DNA from: Collinsella sp.
GTDB lineage: Bacteria > Actinomycetota > Coriobacteriia > Coriobacteriales > Coriobacteriaceae
DNA length: 6,456 bases
Assembly: GCA_014871545.1 (NCBI GenBank)
Contig: WGSR01000087.1
Span: forward strand, 1-6,456
Direction of reading: 5' to 3'
Position numbers and translations under genes: made by a program. The notes beneath the pieces are model-generated. The model worked only from the letters and a program-made list of their open reading frames with translations, ran no database searches and was not told the origin of the DNA. Positions 1 through 4,921 of the stretch are shown here, in pieces (the stretch's first letter is position 1; every line of letters starts with the position of its first letter).

Positions 1-1125
1 TTCTCCATCGCCTTTGTCACCGGCACACTCATCATGATCGCGTGCAACTACGGCGTGCGCAATTTCCAGGTCTCGGACATCGACGAAAAGACGTCCTTTG
101 CCTCCTACCAGCTCAACCGCTGGCTTTGCGGAGCGCTCGCCCTAGGCTGCGGCCTCATGTACAGCAGCGCCCGCGGCTATGACGCGCAGATGGCGACGAT
201 CGGCCTGGGCGTCTACCTGTATAAGGTCATCGACGGCGTCGCCGACGTGTACGAAGGCCGCCTGCAGCAGGCCGACAAACTCTACTTGGCTGGAATGAGC
301 CAAACGCTACGCTCCGTCGGCGTCATCGCGGTCTTCAGCGTGGCGCTGTTCCTCACGCGCAGCATGCCCATCGCGGCCATGGCCATGGGTGTCACCGCGA
401 TCGCCTCGCTCGTGCTGGTCACCGCGCCGCTCGCCCTGCTCGAGACCGAAAAATCGCGCCGCGTGAGCCTGCGCGAGGTCGGCCACCTGTTTGTCCAGTG
501 CGCCCCGCTCTTTGGTGCACTGTTCCTGTTCAACCTAATTGAGAGCATGCCCAAGTTTGTGATGGAAGGCACGCTGGCATACAAATATCAGCTGTACTTT
601 AATGCCCTGTTCTTTCCGGCGCAGGCTATTTTGCTGAGCATTGGATTTATCTATAAACCGCAACTCCTGCGCTTGTCGAGCATTTGGGCTAATCCTCGCA
701 AGCGTCGTCGCTTTGACCTGATTATTGTTGCCGTTATGGCGCTGATCGTGGTCATCACCGGCGCGTGCGCCGCATTTATGGCAGGTCCCGGTATTCCCCT
801 CATGAGCTTGATGTACGGCCTCAGCTTTGAGCGCTACCGTACGCTGGCGTTGCTGATGGTCGTCGCCGGCGGCGTCACCGCGGCCATCGACTTTATCTAC
901 GCCATCATCACGGTGCTGCGCCATGCCGGCGACGTCACCAAGGTCTACCTGATTTGTTTTGCCGTGAGCGTGGTGCTGCCGGTGATTCTGATCAATCTGC
1001 TCGGCCTGATGGGCGCCGTCGTGAGCTACCTAGCCATCATGGCCCTACTGCTGGTACTGTTGATTATCGAGTACGCCCACATCCGCCAACGCATAGAGAG
1101 AGACCGGAATCCGTACGGCGCCTAA
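1..1125 (+). CDS. Polysaccharide flippase-like integral membrane protein (Wzx/MATE-like), 5'-truncated by window edge
   Basis: The frame is open from base 1 and gives 374 residues before the TAA at 1123-1125. The first ATGs (34, 37) lie inside a hydrophobic run, so I read this as the 3' part of a longer gene rather than a start at 34. The product is strongly hydrophobic, with about ten candidate membrane segments broken by short basic loops. After the first segments comes a stretch containing DGVADVYEGRLQQ and then AGMSQTLRS, a pattern I associate with oligosaccharide flippases that move lipid-linked sugars across the membrane for capsule, teichoic or exopolysaccharide assembly. The tail is basic (HIRQRIERDRN). 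Flippases of this type are usually 400-500 aa, so some 50-120 residues are probably missing on the left. Some other multi-helix exporter is possible, and the substrate cannot be told. The next gene converges on it across a repeat-bearing spacer. Confidence 0.75.
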   Translation, partial: FSIAFVTGTLIMIACNYGVRNFQVSDIDEKTSFASYQLNRWLCGALALGCGLMYSSARGYDAQMATIGLGVYLYKVIDGVADVYEGRLQQADKLYLAGMSQTLRSVGVIAVFSVALFLTRSMPIAAMAMGVTAIASLVLVTAPLALLETEKSRRVSLREVGHLFVQCAPLFGALFLFNLIESMPKFVMEGTLAYKYQLYFNALFFPAQAILLSIGFIYKPQLLRLSSIWANPRKRRRFDLIIVAVMALIVVITGACAAFMAGPGIPLMSLMYGLSFERYRTLALLMVVAGGVTAAIDFIYAIITVLRHAGDVTKVYLICFAVSVVLPVILINLLGLMGAVVSYLAIMALLLVLLIIEYAHIRQRIERDRNPYGA

Positions 1126-1195
1126 TTGCGGCGATGGGAGAAGCTAATTTGCGGTGGAATCACCCCGGCTGGAGTCTCGTTGCGGACACGCAAAA

Positions 1196-1318
1196 CTAAG
1201 TGAGTAGACTTTTACCGAATCCCGGACCACACCGACAAAGCACAAGTCCGTGACCAGCGGTTTTATTGAGGCAAATATGTTGGGTGCTCGGCATTTCCAA
1301 AAAAGTCTACTCACTTAG
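1196..1318. repeat. 123-bp element with perfect 18-bp terminal inverted repeats
   Basis: CTAAGTGAGTAGACTTTT (1196-1213) and AAAAGTCTACTCACTTAG (1301-1318) are exact reverse complements, separated by 87 nt. The loop can fold further: CGGAC at 1223-1227 pairs with GTCCG at 1246-1250, and TTGG at 1280-1283 with CCAA at 1297-1300. Read on the minus strand, the closing arm is followed directly by TTTT (1195-1192), so it could help end transcription coming from the phosphatase. On the plus strand no T run follows. The long loop argues against a plain intrinsic terminator. A dispersed intergenic repeat or MITE-like element is the alternative. Confidence 0.7.
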
Positions 1319-1390
1319 CCGGCGGGCAGCCAAATGATTATTTAATCCCCGTCCGAGAGAAATCAATTAGCGGGCAGAAGGGCAAAAGTA

Positions 1391-1418
1391 GTCAAAAAAG
1401 CCCCGTCCCAAATTAGCT
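1391..1418 (-). terminator. Possible 3' end signal of the phosphatase gene (weak)
   Basis: Fifteen bases past the phosphatase stop, the minus strand reads AGCTAATTTGGGACGGGGC followed by six T (1399-1394). The T run and G-rich approach resemble an intrinsic terminator, but only a weak stem (AGC/GCT) can be drawn, so the call is tentative. Confidence 0.25.
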
Positions 1419-1432
1419 ACCCCTTGCACCGA

Positions 1433-2272
1433 TTATTCGCCCGGGTTGATGTTCGCGTAGAACTCGGCCCCGTCGTCCAGGCGCAGGATGCCCACGCGAC
1501 CGAACTCGGAGCCGGTGGCGGCAGCGCAGTCGATGTCGATGCGATCGGGCACACCGGCGGCATCCTCGCCGCCCAGGCGCACGATCTGCCCGCGGCCCGA
1601 CTCCTCATCGAGCCCCGCAAGACCACCGACCTCGCAATAACGCCCGAGCGACACCGTTGGCGTGTGACCGCTCACCACGACCGGACCCTTGCCCTCGGCA
1701 GAAAGCAGCCCGGTCGGCACATCCCAATAGCCGTGACGAATCCACAGCAGGTCATCGGACGACTGCACTGCGAGCATCTGCTGCAGCAGCTCGCGATCGG
1801 CACCCACCGCTCCGACGCCATCGGCACAATCGACACCATGCTCAAGCAAAAACGCGCGCGCCGCCTTCATCTCGATTCCAGCATGTACCAGCAGATACGG
1901 GCGCTCCTCGGTCTCGACCACCGCGTAGAGCGGCAGCGTGGCCATCCATCGCACGAGCTCCTCGTATGCCTCAAATTCCATGTCGTTGAGCTGCTCGCGC
2001 GTCGTCCAGCCACCGTTGATATCCCAGGTCTCGGCATCGAGCGGATCCTGACCAATGATGGCATCGAGCATGATCTGCTCGTGATTACCCTTGAGCACGC
2101 GGGCGTTGGGCAGCGAGCGTACGAGCTTAATAACGCCGACCGGATCGGGCCCACGATCGATCATGTCGCCCAGCACGTACAGCGTGTCGTCGGACGTCAA
2201 CGAGATCTTAGACAGGGCCTCGTCAAGCGCACGCACGTGCCCGTGAGCATCAGATGTCACATAGATCGCCAT
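1433..2272 (-). CDS. PPP-family metallophosphatase (calcineurin-like serine/threonine phosphatase fold)
   Basis: A complete 279-aa protein. It carries the PPP/metallophosphoesterase metal-site blocks in order: SDAHGH (D8, H10), GDMIDRG (D36, with D39-R40), GNHE (N63-H64-E65), the HAG block (H130), and GHTP (H203). These residues coordinate the two-metal centre and the catalytic histidine in this fold, and the GDxxDRG/GNHE form is that of protein phosphatases and lambda-type bacterial phosphatases. No signal peptide or membrane segment is seen, so it should be cytosolic. Length fits stand-alone bacterial PPP enzymes (about 220-280 aa). The start is fixed by GGAGAGG at 2285-2279, 6 nt before the ATG. 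The true substrate (phosphoprotein or a small phosphoester such as a dinucleotide) cannot be told from sequence. It is transcribed away from the antiporter gene and converges with the flippase gene. The long open frame on the opposite strand is a GC-rich mirror frame. Confidence 0.92.
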   Translation of the reverse strand: MAIYVTSDAHGHVRALDEALSKISLTSDDTLYVLGDMIDRGPDPVGVIKLVRSLPNARVLKGNHEQIMLDAIIGQDPLDAETWDINGGWTTREQLNDMEFEAYEELVRWMATLPLYAVVETEERPYLLVHAGIEMKAARAFLLEHGVDCADGVGAVGADRELLQQMLAVQSSDDLLWIRHGYWDVPTGLLSAEGKGPVVVSGHTPTVSLGRYCEVGGLAGLDEESGRGQIVRLGGEDAAGVPDRIDIDCAAATGSEFGRVGILRLDDGAEFYANINPGE

Positions 2273-2347
2273 GGTACGCCTCTCCTTGCATTGCGGCCGA
2301 AGCCCGGCGCCGCAACTAAAACTTCAAGTTGAACTTAAATGTTACTC

Positions 2348-2376
2348 ATTGTACTCCGTTGCAATAAAGCTGGAAA
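2348..2376 (-). promoter_or_regulatory. Candidate promoter for the phosphatase gene
   Basis: On the minus strand TTTCCA (2376-2371) is followed after 17 nt by TACAAT (2353-2348), a five-of-six match to the -10 consensus with a four-of-six -35. This would start transcription near 2341 and leave a leader of about 70 nt before the ATG at 2272. The -35 hexamer sits in a small inverted repeat (GGAAA 2372-2376, TTTCC 2380-2384). I found no comparably good plus-strand promoter for the antiporter in the same spacer; TACAAA at 2466-2471 lacks a good -35. Confidence 0.35.
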
Positions 2377-2396
2377 GGGTTTCCGAGCAGAGGCAA

Positions 2397-2411
2397 AGAC
2401 GGCAGCCGTCT
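2397..2411. promoter_or_regulatory. 15-bp perfect palindrome in the divergent promoter region
   Basis: AGACGGC and GCCGTCT flank a single A at 2404. The palindrome lies between the divergently oriented phosphatase and antiporter genes, upstream of both, where an operator would be expected. There is no direct evidence of a binding protein. The rest of 2273-2525 shows no tRNA, riboswitch core or convincing small gene. Confidence 0.25.
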
Positions 2412-2525
2412 ATGACGATATCGCGCACGCCCGCAATCCAACCCCATAAACCCACCATCTTTGGGTACAAATAACCGCAGACAACTGACCGTGCCACGCC
2501 AACCACCCAGGAGCGGACACCATCC

Positions 2526-4127
2526 ATGAACCAGATCCTTCTCTTTATCGGCCTCGTCATCATTTTGTGCCTGACCATCAAACCCGTCGGCAAAAAACTC
2601 CCCTTCCCCACCCTGCTCATCTTTATCGCACTCGGCATGCTGCTGGGCGTCAACGGCCCGGCACACATCGACTTTAGCGACTACGCGCTCACCGAAACCG
2701 TCTGCAGCACGGCGCTGCTATTCATCATGTTCTACGGCGGCTTTAACACCAATATCGACCGCGCCAAGCCCGTCGCCGCGCCGGCGGTGCTGCTGAGCAC
2801 GCTCGGCGTCGTCATCACCGCAGGCATCACCGGCGTGTTCGCCCACTTTGTGCTGGGCTTCGACTGGATCGGCGGCCTGCTGTTGGGATCGGTCGTGGCG
2901 TCCACCGACGCGGCCAGCGTCTTTAGCGTTCTGCGCGAGCACAGCCTGTCGCTGAGGGGCGGCACCGACTCGCTGCTCGAGGTCGAATCGGGCTCCAACG
3001 ATCCCGTCGCCTATATGCTCACCGCCGTGCTCGCCACACTCGCGGCCGGCGGCGACATCAACATTCCCGCACTGCTGGCCAAGCAGATTATCTTGGGCGT
3101 GGGCCTGGGCCTCGCCATCGGCTGGGCGGCGGGCCGCCTGATTGAACGCGCGCACGCAACGGCCGAGGGCGCGCAGACCATCTTTTTGTTCGCCGTGGCC
3201 ATCGTCGCCTACGCGCTGCCGAGCTACCTGGGCGGCAACGGATTTTTGGCCGTGTACCTGGCCGGCATTGTGCTGGGTGCGAGCGACATCACCGGCAAGG
3301 TCGAGATGGCGCACTTTTTTGACACCCTCACCGAGATGGCCGAGATGACGATCTTCTTCTTGCTCGGCCTGCTCGTAACGCCCGCACGCCTGCCGCAAAT
3401 GCTGCTACCGGGCCTGGCACTCATGGCATTTATGTTCTTTGTGAGCCGCCCCATCGCCGTAGGCATGCTGCTGGCGCCGTTTAGGACGAACCCTCGCCAG
3501 ATCGCGCTCGTAAGCTGGGCGGGTTTGCGCGGCGCCGCTTCGGTCGTGTTTAGCCTCTTTGCCGTGGTAGCCGGTGTTCCCGGCGGTCACGACCTGTTTG
3601 ACCTGGTGTTTGTGATTGCCGTGTCGAGCATTGTGGTGCAGGGCTCGCTGCTGCCGGCGGTGGCCAAGAAGCTCGATATGATCGATGCGGAAGGCGATGT
3701 GCGCCGCACTTTTAACGACTACCGCGACGAGGACGGCATGTCGTTCGTCAAGCTCAAGGTAGGCGCTGGACATCCGTTTGCCGGTCGCTCGCTCGCCGAC
3801 ATTGGCAGCGCCACAGACATGCTCGTGGTCCTGGTGCTGCGCGATGGCGCGCACCCGGTGCTGCCCAACGGTGATACCGTCATCGAGGAAGGCGACCTGC
3901 TGGTGATGGCCGCCCCAACGTTTGAAGAGCGCGCCGAGGTTACGCTGCGCGAGGTCACCGTGACGCCCCACGGTCGCCTGGCCGGCCAGCGCCTGCGCGA
4001 TGTGCCGCAAGGCAAGCATCCGTTTATTGTGGTGATGCTCAAGCGCGACGGCCAAACGATCATCCCCGACGGCAACACCCTCATATATGCCGGCGACGAA
4101 GCCGTCATCGCCACGCTAGCGTCGTAG
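2526..4127 (+). CDS. CPA1-family K+(Na+)/H+ antiporter of the NhaP2/CvrA type with two RCK_C (TrkA-C) domains
   Basis: A complete 533-aa membrane protein. Residues 1 to about 385 form a polytopic antiporter core. It contains STDAASVF (S126-T127-D128) and ESGSNDPVAY (N158-D159); the Asn-Asp pair is the ion-binding motif typical of electroneutral CPA1 exchangers. A later block, SWAGLRGAASVV, is also characteristic of the family. The cytoplasmic tail from about residue 405 holds two tandem RCK_C-like units of about 64 residues, with parallel motifs GHPFAGRSLADI ... LPNGDTVIEEGD and GRLAGQRLRDV ... IPDGNTLIYAGD. Such domains bind nucleotide ligands and gate K+ transport; in several Gram-positives the ligand is c-di-AMP, though nothing here proves that. 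The expected role is potassium (or sodium) extrusion coupled to proton entry for pH and osmotic balance. AGGAG at 2509-2513 precedes the ATG by 12 nt, slightly long. The family's usual extra C-terminal CorC-like domain is absent. It is monocistronic, ended by the palindrome at 4140-4212. Confidence 0.94.
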   Translation: MNQILLFIGLVIILCLTIKPVGKKLPFPTLLIFIALGMLLGVNGPAHIDFSDYALTETVCSTALLFIMFYGGFNTNIDRAKPVAAPAVLLSTLGVVITAGITGVFAHFVLGFDWIGGLLLGSVVASTDAASVFSVLREHSLSLRGGTDSLLEVESGSNDPVAYMLTAVLATLAAGGDINIPALLAKQIILGVGLGLAIGWAAGRLIERAHATAEGAQTIFLFAVAIVAYALPSYLGGNGFLAVYLAGIVLGASDITGKVEMAHFFDTLTEMAEMTIFFLLGLLVTPARLPQMLLPGLALMAFMFFVSRPIAVGMLLAPFRTNPRQIALVSWAGLRGAASVVFSLFAVVAGVPGGHDLFDLVFVIAVSSIVVQGSLLPAVAKKLDMIDAEGDVRRTFNDYRDEDGMSFVKLKVGAGHPFAGRSLADIGSATDMLVVLVLRDGAHPVLPNGDTVIEEGDLLVMAAPTFEERAEVTLREVTVTPHGRLAGQRLRDVPQGKHPFIVVMLKRDGQTIIPDGNTLIYAGDEAVIATLAS

Positions 4128-4139
4128 CCATCTCCACCC

Positions 4140-4212
4140 ATAAGTTGCGGTGAAATAGGGACTGAATAGGCCTTCTAACAGCCTAAACAGTCCCTATTTC
4201 ACCGCAAGTTAT
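4140..4212. repeat. 73-nt near-perfect palindrome between convergent genes
   Basis: TTGCGGTGAAATAGGGACTG (4145-4164) pairs perfectly over 20 bp with 4188-4207. A 2x2 internal loop, a further 5-bp stem (TAGGC 4167-4171, GCCTA 4181-4185) and a 9-nt loop (4172-4180) complete the hairpin. Outside a single G-G mismatch the ends pair again (4140-4143 with 4209-4212). It begins 12 nt after the antiporter stop and ends 30 nt from the stop of the opposing small gene, so it could block transcription from both sides. Neither side has a T run, so it is not a standard intrinsic terminator. The stem is only moderately GC-rich. It looks like a dispersed palindromic intergenic repeat; TTGCGGTGGAAT at 1149-1160 matches its first 12 bases at 11 positions. 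Confidence 0.85.
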
Positions 4213-4231
4213 TGAGGGGATAAGGTTGAGG

Positions 4232-4247
4232 GGTAGCTATGGCTACC
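4232..4247. other. Short hairpin over the 3' end of the small minus-strand gene
   Basis: GGTAGC (4232-4237) and GCTACC (4242-4247) form a perfect 6-bp stem with a TATG loop, and the stem covers the stop codon of the minus-strand gene (4245-4243). No T run follows on either strand, so a terminator role is doubtful; it could stabilise the transcript end. Confidence 0.3.
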
Positions 4248-4449
4248 AACCGTCGTCCGTATCGTCGCCTGTGGCGAAGACACGGAGGTCGAGGCCTTCG
4301 CGTTCGGCTCGGGCTAGGAGCTCTTGGGGCGACTCGTCCTCGATATCCATCACGTCGAGCATGGCGGCCGGAAAGCCCACGCCCGCCGCAGACCCCACGC
4401 GGTCGAGCAGGCTCTCGCGCAGCTGACCTACGTCAACTTCGATCTTCAT
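4243..4449 (-). CDS. Small acidic protein of unknown function (68 aa)
   Basis: Translates to 68 residues beginning MKIEVDVGQLRESL and ending DDTDDGW, with TAG stop at 4245-4243. The ATG at 4449 is strongly supported by AGGAGG (4462-4457) with a 7-nt spacer. The frame stays open further upstream to 4629, but that would run antisense through the neighbouring pyrophosphohydrolase gene. The protein is rich in Asp/Glu, has no membrane segment, and shows a GVGFPAAMLDV segment followed by an ESPQELLARAEREG helix. I have an impression of short Firmicutes/Actinobacteria proteins with a similar layout (an N-terminal strand, a GFP-A-M--D core, then SxEELxxxAxxxGxDL), but I know no function. It is divergent from the pyrophosphohydrolase operon, with about 115 bp between start codons, and converges on the antiporter gene across the palindrome. 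Confidence 0.75.
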   Translation of the reverse strand: MKIEVDVGQLRESLLDRVGSAAGVGFPAAMLDVMDIEDESPQELLARAEREGLDLRVFATGDDTDDGW

Positions 4450-4504
4450 GGTGAAACCTCCTACCGGCCAATCGCGACCGAACAAACCGCACACCCCAAA
4501 TGAT

Positions 4505-4533
4505 GTGCAATAAATACCAGATACGGCCATAAT
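4505..4533 (+). promoter_or_regulatory. Candidate promoter of the pyrophosphohydrolase-helicase operon
   Basis: CATAAT at 4528-4533 matches five of six -10 positions. The hexamer 17 nt upstream, GTGCAA (4505-4510), is a poor -35. Transcription would begin near 4540, giving a leader of about 25 nt that contains the ribosome site. A small inverted repeat (GCACA 4489-4493, TGTGC 4504-4508) overlaps the -35 region and could be an operator. The same A/T-rich stretch must also hold the promoter of the divergent small gene, for which I see only weak matches. Confidence 0.35.
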
Positions 4534-4548
4534 AAAACAATGAACATC

Positions 4549-4555
4549 AGGGAGG
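4549..4555 (+). promoter_or_regulatory. Ribosome binding site deciding the start of the pyrophosphohydrolase
   Basis: AGGGAGG lies 9 nt before the ATG at 4565. The in-frame TTG at 4556 directly abuts this site and could not be used, so the ATG is the start. Confidence 0.8.
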
Positions 4556-4564
4556 TTGCGGACG

Positions 4565-4921
4565 ATGGATAAGCTCGATGCCATGACGAAACAAGTCAGG
4601 GACTTTTGTGATGCACGCGACTGGCGCAAATATCACACGCCAAAAGAGCTTGCCATCGGCATGGCAACTGAGTCCTCCGAGCTCCTTCAGCTCTTTCGTT
4701 TTGTGAGCGACGAGCGCATTGCAGAAATGTTCGAAGACACCGAGCAACGCCAAGCTATCGAAGACGAAGTCGCCGACACGCTCCTTTTCCTTCTGCGTTT
4801 CTCAGATTTAAATGAAATCGACCTGCCAGCGGCGCTTTCGTCTAAGCTCAAGCGCAATGGCGAGCGCTACCCCGTCGACGCATCATCTAACGAATACAGA
4901 AAGGCGAACCATCATGAGTAA
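4565..4921 (+). CDS. MazG-like nucleotide pyrophosphohydrolase, dCTPase (DCTPP1/RS21-C6)-like
   Basis: A complete 118-aa protein. It has the all-alpha NTP pyrophosphohydrolase metal site ExxE ... ExxD: E36-S-S-E39 and E68-V-A-D71. These acidic residues bind Mg2+ for cleavage of an NTP or dNTP to the monophosphate and pyrophosphate. The segments FCDARDWRKYHTPKEL near the N-terminus and DLPAALSSKLKRNGERYP near the C-terminus (K94, N98, Y102-P103) follow the pattern of the dCTP pyrophosphatase branch rather than tandem-domain MazG. Such enzymes are usually 100-170 aa and act as cytosolic oligomers. Substrate is inferred from family resemblance only; dCTP or a modified dCTP is the best guess. The 3' end overlaps the next gene by 8 nt (ATG at 4914, TAA at 4919-4921), which implies coupled translation and a shared job with the nuclease-helicase protein. 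Confidence 0.92.
   Translation: MDKLDAMTKQVRDFCDARDWRKYHTPKELAIGMATESSELLQLFRFVSDERIAEMFEDTEQRQAIEDEVADTLLFLLRFSDLNEIDLPAALSSKLKRNGERYPVDASSNEYRKANHHE

Larger units (their letters stand above)
1142..1418. repeat. Outer 10-bp inverted repeat enclosing the 1196-1318 element
   Basis: AGCTAATTTG at 1142-1151 is matched exactly by its reverse complement CAAATTAGCT at 1409-1418. The pair encloses the stronger 18-bp inverted repeat at 1196-1318, giving a nested arrangement that fills nearly all of the 307-bp spacer between the flippase stop (1125) and the phosphatase stop (1433). A second short inverted pair, TTTGCG at 1148-1153 approximately and CGCAAA near 1189-1194, lies just left of the inner element. 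I see no open reading frame with a ribosome site and no clear target-site duplication. A 10-bp match over 277 bp could be chance, or two copies of an intergenic repeat in opposite orientation. Confidence 0.35.

Noticed and set aside
954..1199. Plus-strand 81-aa frame overlapping the flippase end
   Set aside because: No ribosome site, overlaps a hydrophobic coding frame that clearly continues, and ends within the repeat region.
1126..1432. CRISPR array or tRNA gene in the spacer
   Set aside because: The repeats are inverted rather than regularly spaced direct repeats, and no cloverleaf can be drawn.
1424..2332. Long plus-strand open frame (302 aa)
   Set aside because: It mirrors the phosphatase gene on the minus strand, whose product has every PPP motif; the plus-strand product is His/Arg-rich with no recognisable domain.
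2412..2525. Possible riboswitch (for example c-di-AMP type) before the antiporter
   Set aside because: I looked for a conserved riboswitch core or strong multi-stem fold and found none; the leader is C-rich and poorly structured.
2718..4055. Minus-strand open frames opposite the antiporter
   Set aside because: Low-complexity His/Gln/Arg-rich translations typical of antisense frames in GC-rich genes; the plus strand is a clear antiporter.
4556..4564. TTG start for the pyrophosphohydrolase
   Set aside because: It abuts the ribosome binding site with no spacer; the ATG at 4565 has a 9-nt spacer.
4450..4629. Upstream extension of the small minus-strand gene to an ATG at 4629
   Set aside because: It would run antisense through the pyrophosphohydrolase start and ignore the strong AGGAGG before the ATG at 4449.
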